Under the pieces are notes generated by a model that searched no databases, was not told where the DNA came from, and saw nothing but the letters and a program-made list of their open reading frames with translations. From JAMQKA01 sp034521835 (GTDB taxonomy: Bacteria; Bacteroidota; Rhodothermia; Balneolales; Balneolaceae), in assembly GCA_034521835.1 (NCBI GenBank), contig JAXHMA010000006.1, forward strand, positions 496,001 through 560,000: a stretch of 64,000 nucleotides of DNA. Direction: 5' to 3'. The first letter of the stretch is position 1; each line of letters begins with the position of its first letter. The translations under genes and the position numbers were made by a program. Below, in pieces: positions 17,961 to 27,854 of the stretch.

Positions 17961-19073
17961 TTATCGGAAACTGATACCAAATCCTACATTGTAACTTGGA
18001 TATTTGGAAAGGGTATATGAACCTGAAATATGGAATATGGTGAACCGGAGTCGAAATCCTGCAAGGGCCCTGAACCCGTTTTCACCTTTGATTTCAACAT
18101 CAACCGGTCCTTCAATCGCCTCAACGACGAACCGCTCTTCATTTGAACCCGGTGCGGGCTGTGGATTTGTGGGGACTACGGTAGGGTAGGAGCCCGGTGT
18201 GGTAATGGAAAAGGTGGAGGCTTCGTAGCCCACACCACCATACACTGAAATTACGGGCAGGGTTTTGCCAACGAGGGCGTTAATGGTCCACGCATCGGTT
18301 TGCATCTCAATACCCTGGCCCTGCCAGGTAGAAGCAGGCAGCGAATTTTCAGTGTTGCCTGGATCTTCCATCACATCATCCGGTCTGATTTCAAATGGGG
18401 AGTTCACATCCATCGAGGTATAGCCAAACATGACAGATATATCCACCGGAATAAGTCCACTGCCGGGCAGCCACTGTTTAATATCATGCTTTACACCGCC
18501 ACCAAGCAGCTGAAAGGTGCCAAAGTCATTAATGTTCAACTCCGGGGTATAGCGAAACATAACCTCTGTATTTTTGATAAGTCCCACGCTGGCTTTGATC
18601 ATCGGTGCAGGTGTGTACCGGAAGCCGGTTCCAGCGGGCATTTCGAAATTGAACAGGGTGCGCTCAGTGTCGTTGACTGTAGCACTGGCTTCCATCGTCG
18701 GCCCGGCCCGGCCAGCCCCGTTGATGGTTGGAGTGACGGTGTTTTCTCCTTGCACTTGCAGTTGATCAAGTTTGAGATCGGCAATATCGAATTCAAGGTC
18801 GCTGTCTGGCACAATAGCCAGGCCTGCACTTATCGTCAGGTCAAATCCCAGCGTTTTGTGCGGCTGGGCGGTATTGGTCCATCCGGTGTTTAATCCTGCG
18901 CCAAAACCCGATCCAAATGGTTTTAGATAGGCCTGAACCAGCTTGTTGGCGTCTGCTTTACTGGCCTGTAGGATCCTTTCGACATTTCCGATTTGGGCTT
19001 TTGATGGAACGGTTAAAACCGTTGTGAACAAAAAAAGTATAAGAGCCGTAGCACTTTTTTTAACTAATTGCAT
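17961..19073 (-). CDS. Secreted/outer-membrane protein, DUF6588-like
   Basis: 370 residues with a signal peptide (ALILFLFTTVLTVPSKAQ). After a short helical stretch (RILQASKADANKLVQAYLKP) come GFGAGLNTGWTNTAQPHKTL and alternating beta strands ending in NVGFGISFR, an outer-membrane barrel type of C-terminus. I associate the KPFGxGxGAGLNxGW block with the DUF6588 family of Bacteroidota. Function unknown. It has its own terminator (17909-17934) and about 107 bases separate it from rsgA upstream. A palindrome-like GCGTGTAAnnnTACGC occurs at 19148-19163, about 75 bases ahead of its start. Confidence 0.65.
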   Translation of the reverse strand: MQLVKKSATALILFLFTTVLTVPSKAQIGNVERILQASKADANKLVQAYLKPFGSGFGAGLNTGWTNTAQPHKTLGFDLTISAGLAIVPDSDLEFDIADLKLDQLQVQGENTVTPTINGAGRAGPTMEASATVNDTERTLFNFEMPAGTGFRYTPAPMIKASVGLIKNTEVMFRYTPELNINDFGTFQLLGGGVKHDIKQWLPGSGLIPVDISVMFGYTSMDVNSPFEIRPDDVMEDPGNTENSLPASTWQGQGIEMQTDAWTINALVGKTLPVISVYGGVGYEASTFSITTPGSYPTVVPTNPQPAPGSNEERFVVEAIEGPVDVEIKGENGFRALAGFRLRFTIFHISGSYTLSKYPSYNVGFGISFR

Positions 19074-19180
19074 AGGTGTATTAATTTGTATGAATGAGGT
19101 AGTTACTGTAGATATATGCTTATTAAAAAAATATAAGTTTTATTAAAGCGTGTAATAGTACGCAAAATGAGAAAGACTCT

Positions 19181-20110
19181 CTAGTTTTCTTTCAGCGACT
19201 CCAGGATATGCAGGTAGGAGTCGTACCGTTCAGGGCTGATCGCCCCCTCCTGGAAGGACTCAACGACGCCGCATCCCGGCTCGTGACTGTGGGTACAATT
19301 GTTGAATTTGCAGTACTGGCGGGGCTCAAGCATTTCCGGAAAAAAAAGAGAAAGTTCCCACGGTTCAATATTTACCAGCCCGAACTCCTTGATGCCGGGA
19401 GTATCAACCAGAAATCCACCAAATTCGAGGGGCAAAAGTTTGGCAAAGGTGGTAGTGTGGGTTCCCTTTTCAGAATACTCGGAAATATCAGCGGTGGGGC
19501 GTTGAATGTTGGGATCTATTTGATTTATAAGGGAGGTTTTACCTACCCCCGAATGCCCGATAAAGACAGAAGTGCGACCGTGAAGCTCCTTCTTTGTCTT
19601 TTTGAGAGATTCCTCATCATGAATACTTGCAGTCAAAATATCGTAGCCGATGGCACTGTATAGCTCCACGAGCTTCTCGACACGAGCTTTGTCTGATTCC
19701 GTGGCCAGATCCATTTTGTTGATGATAATAAATGGGGATACCTGGTAGGCCTCACATGTTACCAGGAACCGGTCGATAAAACCCTGCTTAAGCCGGGGAT
19801 TGCGGATGGATTGTAACACAAAGGCCCGATCCACATTGGCCGCCAATATTTGCTCTTCATGCTTGCCATGGGTCGATTTGCGGATTACGTAGTTTTCACG
19901 TTCATGGATTTTTTCGATGCTCCCCGAATTATCCTCATTAAGAGATACATCCACAATATCACCGACTGCAATAGGATTGGTGGCGTTATAATCCTCCAGC
20001 CTGAAACGACCGGGAAGGCGGCAGTTGATGATACTGTGGTCTCCATTTTTCTCCACGGCTACCTCGTACCAGCTGCCGGTCGACTGTATTACACGTCCCT
20101 GGTTGGCCAT
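19181..20110 (-). CDS. rsgA: Ribosome biogenesis GTPase RsgA
   Basis: 309 residues from ATG at 20110 (MANQGRVIQSTGSWYEV), which begins the usual OB-fold domain. The circularly permuted GTPase motifs follow in order: NKMDLATESD (G4), FIGHSGVGKTSLINQI (G1) and LVDTPGIKEFGL (G3). The C-terminal zinc site is YCKFNNCTHSHEPGC. RsgA checks late 30S ribosome subunit maturation in the cytoplasm. The open frame extends upstream into pfpI, but that is a reading-frame accident: an intact terminator (20281-20320) lies between the genes, so I start at 20110. Confidence 0.92.
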   Translation of the reverse strand: MANQGRVIQSTGSWYEVAVEKNGDHSIINCRLPGRFRLEDYNATNPIAVGDIVDVSLNEDNSGSIEKIHERENYVIRKSTHGKHEEQILAANVDRAFVLQSIRNPRLKQGFIDRFLVTCEAYQVSPFIIINKMDLATESDKARVEKLVELYSAIGYDILTASIHDEESLKKTKKELHGRTSVFIGHSGVGKTSLINQIDPNIQRPTADISEYSEKGTHTTTFAKLLPLEFGGFLVDTPGIKEFGLVNIEPWELSLFFPEMLEPRQYCKFNNCTHSHEPGCGVVESFQEGAISPERYDSYLHILESLKEN

Positions 20111-20280
20111 GCTAAAAAGTGAGTTGGAATTTAATGAGTTATGAAAATATCGAAGTCCTGCCAATAATAAAACTTGAGCAATATTTGAAGGATATTCTTG
20201 AATTACTATAACGAATGCTGCGCTTGAAATATATCGATTATGAATATCTGATAATGGAGCCCCAACAGTTACCAATAAGA

Positions 20281-20320
20281 AAGGAGAGCACCTTTTGATA
20301 AATAGCAAGATGCTCTCCTT
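20281..20320 (-). terminator. Rho-independent terminator between pfpI and rsgA
   Basis: GGAGAGCA (20283-20290) pairs with TGCTCTCC (20311-20318). On the minus strand the second arm runs into TTTCTTATT. It follows the expected end of the pfpI-like gene and shows that pfpI and rsgA are separate units although one frame spans both. Confidence 0.75.
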
Positions 20321-20343
20321 GAGATTTCTACAGTATTGATTAG

Positions 20344-20911
20344 CTAAAACGGGGGCCAGTTCCTCATGAATGCCTTCCCTGTATTCTTCAATCATTTTCT
20401 CGTTGAAAGCGGGCAGATCATCAGGGTTTCGACTGGTGGTTAGGCCTTGATCTACAACTACTTCTTTGTCTACCCATTCAGCACCTGCATTGATCAAGTC
20501 CGTTTTGATGGACTTGTAGGAGGTCATGGTTTTGCCCTGCAGCTCTTTGGTTTCAATGAGAATCTGAGGCCCGTGGCAGATAGCTGCGATCGGTTTACCG
20601 TTGTGAAGGAACTGGGCGACAAACTCAACAGCTCGCTTGTCGGTACGCAGCTTGTCGGGATTGATTACGCCACCAGGTAGCAAGAGGCCGTCGTAGTCGG
20701 CATAGTCGGCAGCATCCAGATCGATATCTACCTTGTAGCTGTCGCTCCAGTCGGTATGATCCCAAGCTTTAATACTTCCGCTTTCAGGTGAAACCAAGTG
20801 TGTTTTGGCACCTGCGTTGTGCAGTGCATCACGAGGACTTGTGAGTTCTATTTCTTCAAATCCATCGGTTGCTAAAATGGCAATTTTCTTATCTACTAAT
20901 TCTTTCTCCAT
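20344..20911 (-). CDS. PfpI/DJ-1 family glutamine amidotransferase-like protein
   Basis: About 187 residues. KKIAILATDGFEEIELTSPR is the PfpI start, YDGLLLPGGVINPDKLR the middle, and AAICHGPQILIE contains the nucleophile Cys in the AxCHG motif. The C-terminus STSRNPDDLPAF-type block is present (TTSRNPDDLPAFNEKMIEEY). Family members are stress-related peptidases or deglycase/hydratase-like enzymes in the cytoplasm. The frame fails to stop where expected: after HEELAP a CCCCC run is followed by GTTTTAGCTAA. Changing the run by one base brings TAG (or TAA) into frame, so I place the end at about 20344 and do not accept a fusion to RsgA. Confidence 0.82.
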
Positions 20912-20996
20912 AGGATTAAGAATTTAGATTTATAATTATCTCTTTATTCAATTAATATAATGGATTTCAAAAGCTCATTGTTTTATCCAACAAAGA

Positions 20997-21028
20997 AACC
21001 CTGCCAAGCAATAAAGCCCGGCAGGGTT
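20997..21028 (-). terminator. Rho-independent terminator of lon
   Basis: AACCCTGCC (20997-21005) pairs with GGCAGGGTT (21020-21028). On the minus strand it is followed by TCTTTG. It lies 30 bases after the lon stop codon. Confidence 0.8.
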
Positions 21029-21057
21029 ATTGGGTTAAAGCTAAATATCCGGAAGAA

Positions 21058-23601
21058 TTATTGCCCCATAATGATGGATTCTTCCGTGGAATCTTTGGTT
21101 GTTTTTCCCGCTCCGTTGTTGGACTTATGCTTCTCGGAAACCTCGAATCGTTTGGCGGGATCCATAACCGGGTCATCCTCGAGGACGATATCCAGCAGGG
21201 GATCCATGCGTTCCAGGTACTGAACCTCAAGGTTGCCGATTACATCCTCTTCGATTTCGGCTACATCTTTCTTGTTCTTTTTGGGAAGCAGTACCTTCTT
21301 AATTCCGGAGCGCTTGGCTGCGAGAACCTTCTCTTTAATACCCCCAACCGGCAGTACAAGTCCACGGAGCGTAATTTCGCCGGTCATCGCCAGCGTGCCT
21401 TTTACTTTGCGCTGGGTAAAGATGGAGGCCACGGCTGAAAAGATGGAAATACCGGCGGATGGACCGTCTTTGGGTACGGCCCCCTTGGGCACGTGGATGT
21501 GCAGATTCCAGTATTTAAATGCATCTTCCGGTATATTTAACTCCTCAGAATGTGCCCGCAGGTATGACATTGCAAGCATGGCCGACTCTTTCATCACATC
21601 ACCCAGCTGTCCGGTGATATGCAGCTTACCAGAACCTTTGGAGACGCTGGCTTCGATAAAGAGAATATCGCCGCCGTAAGGTGTCCACGCCAACCCTGTA
21701 GCTACGCCGGGAACCGTGGTTCGTTCCGCCACCTCAGAGAAGTACTTGCGCTTGCCGAGATACTCCTCCACCTCGTTGACGCCTACTTTGTATTCTTTCT
21801 CATCGCCGGTGGCGATTTTCGCAGCTATACCCCGGCATACGGCGCCAATTCTTCGTTCAAGTGTCCGTACGCCAGATTCGCGCGTATACTCGTCAATAAT
21901 TTTCTGCAGTCCCTGGTGAGTAATTTTGATATGATCCTCACTCAGACCGTTCTCCTTGATCTGCTTTGGAATCAGGTGCTGCTTGGCGATCTCTGATTTT
22001 TCCTCCTGTGTGTACCCGCTGATGTTGATGATTTCCATTCGGTCGCGCAGGGGAGCGGGAATGGTATCCAGGGAGTTGGCTGTAGCGATAAACAGCACCT
22101 TGGAGAGATCGTACTCAAGTTCCAGGTAGTTGTCGGTGAATGAGTCATTTTGTTCGGGATCCAGCACTTCAAGCAGGGCAGAGGTCGGGTCGCCGCGGTA
22201 ATCCGAGCCCACTTTGTCGATCTCGTCAAGCATCATTACCGGGTTGCTTTTTTCTGCCTTCTTCATGGCGCGAATGATGCGGCCTGGCAGGGCACCGATG
22301 TAGGTGCGGCGGTGTCCACGAATTTCGGCTTCATCATGAATGCCGCCGAGGCTGAATCGTTCAAATTCTCGATTCAACGCCCGCGCAATCGATTTACCCA
22401 GCGAGGTTTTGCCTACACCCGGAGGACCGTAGAAACAGAGGATTGGCGCTTTCATATCCTTCTTGAGCTTCAGTACGGCCAGATACTCGACAATACGTTT
22501 CTTGACCTTTTCCAGCCCGTAGTGGTCTTCATCTAGCACCTCGCGGGCATGCTTCAGATCCAGGTTATCGTCGGAATACTCATTCCACGGCAGTTCCAGA
22601 ATCCATTCAATATAGCTGTGGATAATACCGTAATTTGGTGAAGAGGTAGGTGTACGCTCCAGCCTCTGCAATTCTTTTTCGGCAGTGTCCACCACTTCTT
22701 CCGGAAGATCTTTCTTCTTGAGCTGCGTACGCAGTTTCTCAATCTCCTGGTGTTCACTGTCTTCCCCGAGGGCCTCCTGGATCGCCTTCATCTGCTGGCG
22801 CAGGTAGAAGTCACGCTGCTGCTCATCAATGTCCGATTTTACCTTGGTGCGGATCTCTTCGCTGAGATTCAGCACCTGAAGTTCTTTATTCAGAAACTCC
22901 ATTACTTTCTCCAGCCGCTTGGAGAATTTGCGGATCTCCAGTACCTGCTGTTTCTCAGATGTAGATACGTTCAGGTTGGATGAGATAAAATTCAGCAGAA
23001 ACGTCGGGCTGCTGATGTTATTAATCGCGACCGAGGCCTCCGAAGGGATGTTGGGAGAGAGGTTCACAATTTTGCTGGCCGTCTCTTTGATCGATCGCAT
23101 AGAGGCGTCCAACTCAACCCCATCGATATCCATTTCCTGTCCAAACTCTTCTACATCGGCCTTGAAATAGGGCTCAGACTGGATGAACTCATTGATATTA
23201 AAGGTCGTCTTTCCCTGGATGACAATGCTCTTACTGCCATCGGGCATTTTAATCAGTTTTAGGATTTGAGCAACCGTGCCCACATGATGCATATCGGTTA
23301 CCCCGGGGTTCTCTTCGTCTTCTTCCTTCTGGGCCACTACCCCGATGATTTTATCACTTTCGTAGGCATCTTTCACCAGTTCAAGCGATTTGTCTCGACC
23401 TACTGTAATCGGTATAACCACACCGGGAAAAAGGACGGTATTTTTCAACGGAAGAATAGGAAGGCTTTCCGGAATGTCGAAATCAGTCAGTTCCTTCTCC
23501 TCTTCCTCAGACATTAAGGGAATAGCCTGTTCAAAATCTTCAAATCCTTCTTCAGAAGAATCTTGAAATTTTTCCCAGTCAATATCTTTTTTGTCAATCA
23601 T
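21058..23601 (-). CDS. lon: ATP-dependent Lon protease
   Basis: 847 residues, uninterrupted. The N-terminal substrate-binding domain starts at LPILPLKNTVLFPGVVIPI. The AAA+ module has Walker A GPPGVGKTSLGKSIA (about residue 390), the typical FSLGGIHDEAEIRGHRRTYI and Walker B MMLDEIDKVG. The protease domain carries the catalytic Ser in KDGPSAGI (about 713) and Lys in GGIKEKVLAAKR (about 754). Lon degrades misfolded and regulatory proteins in the cytoplasm. The acidic N-terminal extension and the low-complexity Ser/Lys tail (EKHKSNNGAGKTTKDSTEES) are additions outside the core. It has its own terminator. Confidence 0.97.
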   Translation of the reverse strand: MIDKKDIDWEKFQDSSEEGFEDFEQAIPLMSEEEEKELTDFDIPESLPILPLKNTVLFPGVVIPITVGRDKSLELVKDAYESDKIIGVVAQKEEDEENPGVTDMHHVGTVAQILKLIKMPDGSKSIVIQGKTTFNINEFIQSEPYFKADVEEFGQEMDIDGVELDASMRSIKETASKIVNLSPNIPSEASVAINNISSPTFLLNFISSNLNVSTSEKQQVLEIRKFSKRLEKVMEFLNKELQVLNLSEEIRTKVKSDIDEQQRDFYLRQQMKAIQEALGEDSEHQEIEKLRTQLKKKDLPEEVVDTAEKELQRLERTPTSSPNYGIIHSYIEWILELPWNEYSDDNLDLKHAREVLDEDHYGLEKVKKRIVEYLAVLKLKKDMKAPILCFYGPPGVGKTSLGKSIARALNREFERFSLGGIHDEAEIRGHRRTYIGALPGRIIRAMKKAEKSNPVMMLDEIDKVGSDYRGDPTSALLEVLDPEQNDSFTDNYLELEYDLSKVLFIATANSLDTIPAPLRDRMEIINISGYTQEEKSEIAKQHLIPKQIKENGLSEDHIKITHQGLQKIIDEYTRESGVRTLERRIGAVCRGIAAKIATGDEKEYKVGVNEVEEYLGKRKYFSEVAERTTVPGVATGLAWTPYGGDILFIEASVSKGSGKLHITGQLGDVMKESAMLAMSYLRAHSEELNIPEDAFKYWNLHIHVPKGAVPKDGPSAGISIFSAVASIFTQRKVKGTLAMTGEITLRGLVLPVGGIKEKVLAAKRSGIKKVLLPKKNKKDVAEIEEDVIGNLEVQYLERMDPLLDIVLEDDPVMDPAKRFEVSEKHKSNNGAGKTTKDSTEESIIMGQ

Positions 23602-23807
23602 AAGATGATTTGAGTTAATATTTTTTTATTTCTTTTCAAGATGTGCAAATAAGACGCCAGCTTCAGTTCACCTACCAATTAGTCACAATCTAACAAAACC
23701 TTATGGCAAAATAACAATTCTTACCTGAATGTATGACACAAGGGCAGTAACTGCTCGTTTTAGCCACATTAATTCGTTTTGCTGATGACTATTTGATGGC
23801 GATCTGA

Positions 23808-25373
23808 TCAAAAGTGATACGTAAACATCCCCACTGCACCGCCGCTAAATTCGGGAGTCACTGACTTATTTTTTGTGAGGAATTGGGCCCCGATCGAGAA
23901 ATCCCATCTTCTTGTTTCTATGCCGGTACCGGCTGTCCACAACGTGGGATATCCTGCTGCAATCTGCGTGCCTAGCCGTATCGGAATGGTAGAGAGTGGA
24001 CGAAATTCCATACCAAAATGAGCCATCAGTTTCGTGTTATTGAATGCAGTGTCATTAAGCCCAATGGTTAAGTCTGCCGATAACAACAACTTATCTACCT
24101 GTAGCAACATTCCGGCGTTGAAGGTAGTTGGCAGAATGGTGGTAAATATTTCTCTATTTTCGGTGAGTTCAGAAGTTTCTCCTTCATTGTAAAGGGGATT
24201 AACGGGGTCTCCGGATGCGGAAAGAAATGTGAGATATTGTCCAGGACGTCCCTCAAATTGAGTGTTTGCCTCGGAAATAATATCAGTGAGAAGGGTATCA
24301 TTTGATTGAGTTAGTGACAGGGGATGCTGGTTGTAGGAGATAAATCCCAGGTCAGTGACAGAAAAGCCTATTCTCAGGGATTTTTCGAGGATGCCGTCGC
24401 CTTTCTGTCCAGCCAGTGACAGATCATCACCCAGTGAAAGCACGTAGGTCAATCCAAAATCGAAGCCGCCGCCATAACCGCTGGGTTCAGTATAGGCTCC
24501 ATAGTTCTGCAGGTAGGATGAAGGGAAAAAGTTCTGGATGGCCCCGGCTGCGTCATTATTATTTTTAAAATAGGAGGTGGCCTCGGAGTAGCTGCCTGCT
24601 GATGCATAGCTCATGGAGCGGGTGAACCGTGGTTGGTCCATCTCGTTGGTAAACCAGTATTGGGCATCGTATTGCAGATTCATATAGGAGCCACCGATGA
24701 TAAACTTGGGAGCGATGCCAATATAGAGCTTGCCAAGGCGGGGGATCAGGCCGTTGACAAAATCGAACGGCTGGGCATACCCAAAGGAAAATTCGTACAG
24801 GAACTGGCTCTGTTGAACCAGGCTCATCTCCCTGATATTCATACCGTTGTCGGAGTCTGCCTGGATATACTGCTCATCATACCAGCCCCGCCCCACTTCA
24901 ATCCGTGTGGCATTGCGTATGCGCGCGGTAAGCGAAAAGGTCTGGTCGCCTTTCTGCAGTTTGAGACCGGCAAGTATGGCATCAGAACGGTGCTGGTGCT
25001 CCGAAATACGGCGATCGTTCTTGTAATTTCGGTCCAGGAGTTGATCCCGCGTGGCAGAGTTTAACGGCAAAGATCCCGGCCGGTATGCATCCCAGAAATC
25101 ACGATACATTTTGGCTTGCTCCAGAGAGGATTTGCCCGGCATTACAGGGTTGTAGAAACCGCTAACTGTACCAATGCCGATACTTCGGTTTGAGGCTCGC
25201 TCGCGTATCATCAGGTTGGCAGGATTGATAAAATTGGCTTCAAATCCGGTGATGTAGGTCGTGCCGCCACCGCCCATCGAAATGTTTTTAGGTGTGCTTA
25301 CCGACTGGGAAAGGGCTGTTCCCCAATGGCCGACCAGTAGCAGAATAATTGCAGATTTAAAAAGGTATTTCAA
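23808..25373 (-). CDS. Outer-membrane beta-barrel protein of unknown function (DUF5723/PorV-like)
   Basis: 521 residues with a signal peptide (SAIILLLVGHWGTALSQ). The start of the mature protein (NISMGGGGTTYITGFEANFINPANL) is the pattern of Bacteroidota barrel proteins related to PorV/DUF5723, where each enters the membrane after a Gly-rich strand. It continues with many amphipathic strands and ends in an aromatic terminal strand (GGAVGMFTYHF). No enzymatic motif is visible. It lies alone between lon and pcrA on the same strand with gaps of 206 and 52 bases. The role could be transport or secretion support; unknown. Confidence 0.7.
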   Translation of the reverse strand: MKYLFKSAIILLLVGHWGTALSQSVSTPKNISMGGGGTTYITGFEANFINPANLMIRERASNRSIGIGTVSGFYNPVMPGKSSLEQAKMYRDFWDAYRPGSLPLNSATRDQLLDRNYKNDRRISEHQHRSDAILAGLKLQKGDQTFSLTARIRNATRIEVGRGWYDEQYIQADSDNGMNIREMSLVQQSQFLYEFSFGYAQPFDFVNGLIPRLGKLYIGIAPKFIIGGSYMNLQYDAQYWFTNEMDQPRFTRSMSYASAGSYSEATSYFKNNNDAAGAIQNFFPSSYLQNYGAYTEPSGYGGGFDFGLTYVLSLGDDLSLAGQKGDGILEKSLRIGFSVTDLGFISYNQHPLSLTQSNDTLLTDIISEANTQFEGRPGQYLTFLSASGDPVNPLYNEGETSELTENREIFTTILPTTFNAGMLLQVDKLLLSADLTIGLNDTAFNNTKLMAHFGMEFRPLSTIPIRLGTQIAAGYPTLWTAGTGIETRRWDFSIGAQFLTKNKSVTPEFSGGAVGMFTYHF

Positions 25374-25425
25374 ATTAATACCTAATCTATTATGAATGAT
25401 TGCAAAACCTGGTTACGCTGACTTG

Positions 25426-27687
25426 TTAACCTATTACTTTCATTTTAGCGGCACGAAGCATCAATGTTTTTCTGCCACGATCCTTGAAAAAAACGACCAG
25501 TTTGGTCCGCTCATCCTGCCCGGTTCGGCTGATGATCTTGCCTTCGCCAAAAACATTGTGCATCACTTTTGCTCCAACCTGGAATCGATCCACATCATCA
25601 CCGTCATAATGGATCTGTGTTCCGCTGGATTTTCGATTGTTCTTGGAATAATGTGGTTTCTTCCAGTCATATTCTACTGATTGGTCCCATTTATTTCCAC
25701 CTGAACTATCATCTGAAAAGCGGTTCTTAGACTGTGTAATGCTTGAGCCGGTTTCTGTTCGCACTACGCCGGAATCCACCTCGTCGAGGAAACGCGATCG
25801 CATCATCGATTTTTCTTCGCCATACTTGTATCTGCTGCGGCAGAAGCTGAAAAAAAGATCCTTCTCGGCTCGTGTTATGGCTACGTAAAAGAGGCGGCGT
25901 TCCTCTTCAATGTCCACATCTTCGTGATTGCGGCTTCCAACCGGAAAGAGGTCCTCCTCCAATCCCACGACAAAAACAACCGGGAATTCGAGTCCTTTGG
26001 CGGCATGAACCGTCATCATGGTAACGGCGGGTTTCTCTTCATCGTATTTATCGGTGTCGGTGATCAGGCTTATCTCCTGCAGGAAATTGCCCAGTGAGGG
26101 GTTCTTGGTTCCTTTTTCGTAAAAAGAGATCGCATTTTGGAGTTCAAGAATATTTTCGCGTCGGGTCATCGATTTCGGAGAATTTTCCTCCACCAGGTTC
26201 TTCATATAGCCTGACTTCTCCAGTAGTTTTTTAGTAACATCCACCAGGGATTTACCGCTGTTGATATCCTGCTTCAGCCCCTCGATCATAGCCACAAAAT
26301 CCTTGACACTGTTTTCAGCTGGACCGTAAATATCCACTGCTTCAACGTTTTTGAGTACATCCCACAGTGACTTATTTTCGCTACGTGCCTCCGAGGTAAG
26401 CTGATGCAGTGACTTATTGCCAATGCCCCGGGATGGTTCGTTGATAATACGCAGCAGGTTCGTATCGTCATCGGGATTGATCAGCATGGTCAGGTAGGCC
26501 AGCACATCCTTCACTTCTTTCCGCTGGTAGAACGAAAGCCCGCCCACCAGCTGATAGGCGATGCCTTTACGACGCAGCGTTTCTTCAAACACCCGGCTCT
26601 GGTAATTGGTGCGGTAGAGGATGGCAAAATCGTTGTTTTTGTAGCCATGCCGCTGTTTTAGCTCATGGATGTAGCTGGCCACCCGGTTGGCTTCATCCCG
26701 CTCGTCATAATTTTCCAGCAGCGTTATGGTACTGCCTTCTTCATTATCGGTCCACAGCGTTTTTTCCAGCTGTTTATCGTTGTTTTTTATGATTGAGTCG
26801 GCCGCCTGAAGGATGTATTTCGTAGAGCGGTAGTTCTGCTCTAGTGGAATCTCCACAGCATTGTCATAATCCTTTTTGAAGTTAAGGATATTGGAGATGT
26901 CAGCCCCGCGGAAGGAGTAGATACTCTGAGCATCATCGCCCACAACACAGATATTTTCATGTTTATCGGCCAGCATGCTGGTGACCTTATACTGTGCGTG
27001 ATTGGTATCCTGGTACTCATCAATCATGATATACTTGAAGCGATCTTGATACTTTTCCAGCGTTTCGGGGTAACGACGGAACAGCTCAATCGGTTTTATG
27101 AGCAGGTCGTCAAAATCCATCGCGTTGTTCTGCTTCAGGCGATTGACGTAGATTTCATAAATCCGGGCGGTAATATCGTCCAGCGTGCTGTGGACGAACT
27201 TCTCCTTATACTGGTCCGGCATAATAAGCTCGTTTTTGGAGTCACTGATCCGCCGGTGGATGGTACGCGGCTGTATTTCTTTGGGATCATAATTTAGCTC
27301 CCTGATGATCTGCTTGATCAAATTCTGGGAATCGTCGGTATCATAGATGGAGTAGGCCGAATCAAACCCGATTTTATCTGCCTCAAAGCGCAGAATCTTG
27401 GAGAATACGGAGTGAAAAGTTCCCATCCACAACCTGCGGGCGGCATCTCCGATCAGTTCAATAATCCGGTCTTTCATTTCCCGGGCTGCCTTGTTGGTGA
27501 AAGTGAGCGCCAAAATATCGTTGGGCTCCGCTTTTTGCTGGTGGATCAGGTAGGCGATGCGGTAGGTGAGCACGCGCGTTTTTCCGCTTCCGGCACCGGC
27601 TACGATCAGCAGGGGACCATCAGCTTTTTTGACGGCTTCCTGCTGCTGTTTGTTTAAATCATTTATAAAATCTGGTTCCTGGGGCAT
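25426..27687 (-). CDS. pcrA: Superfamily 1 DNA helicase PcrA/UvrD
   Basis: 753 residues, uninterrupted. Motif I GPLLIVAGAGSGKTRVLTYR near residue 27, LTFTNKAAREMKDR (Ia), IMIDEYQDTNHAQY (II), VVGDDAQSIYSFRGA (III), LEQNYRST (IV), MTVHAAKGLEFPVVF (V) and RRLFYVAITRAEKDL (VI) are all present. The C-terminal KVMHNVFGEGKIISR block is the PcrA-type Tudor-like RNA polymerase-contacting domain. The enzyme unwinds DNA 3' to 5' in nucleotide excision repair and fork restart. It stands downstream of valS on the same strand, with 167 bases between. Confidence 0.95.
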   Translation of the reverse strand: MPQEPDFINDLNKQQQEAVKKADGPLLIVAGAGSGKTRVLTYRIAYLIHQQKAEPNDILALTFTNKAAREMKDRIIELIGDAARRLWMGTFHSVFSKILRFEADKIGFDSAYSIYDTDDSQNLIKQIIRELNYDPKEIQPRTIHRRISDSKNELIMPDQYKEKFVHSTLDDITARIYEIYVNRLKQNNAMDFDDLLIKPIELFRRYPETLEKYQDRFKYIMIDEYQDTNHAQYKVTSMLADKHENICVVGDDAQSIYSFRGADISNILNFKKDYDNAVEIPLEQNYRSTKYILQAADSIIKNNDKQLEKTLWTDNEEGSTITLLENYDERDEANRVASYIHELKQRHGYKNNDFAILYRTNYQSRVFEETLRRKGIAYQLVGGLSFYQRKEVKDVLAYLTMLINPDDDTNLLRIINEPSRGIGNKSLHQLTSEARSENKSLWDVLKNVEAVDIYGPAENSVKDFVAMIEGLKQDINSGKSLVDVTKKLLEKSGYMKNLVEENSPKSMTRRENILELQNAISFYEKGTKNPSLGNFLQEISLITDTDKYDEEKPAVTMMTVHAAKGLEFPVVFVVGLEEDLFPVGSRNHEDVDIEEERRLFYVAITRAEKDLFFSFCRSRYKYGEEKSMMRSRFLDEVDSGVVRTETGSSITQSKNRFSDDSSGGNKWDQSVEYDWKKPHYSKNNRKSSGTQIHYDGDDVDRFQVGAKVMHNVFGEGKIISRTGQDERTKLVVFFKDRGRKTLMLRAAKMKVIG

Positions 27688-27854
27688 GCTTTGGTAAATT
27701 TTTTAAATCAAGAATTATCTGTATTGGAATACAGAAATTACTATACGAGAAATCGGTGGCATTGAAAATTTTGGTTATGACTCAATTAGTTACTGGAAGA
27801 TTGTCCTTATAGATTAGTGAAACCCAAATAACCAAAAACTCATACAACTATTAA

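Noticed and set aside
19181..20911. Genuine PfpI-RsgA fusion protein
   Set aside because: A terminator and a non-conserved linker lie between the two parts, and a C-run error accounts for the missing stop.
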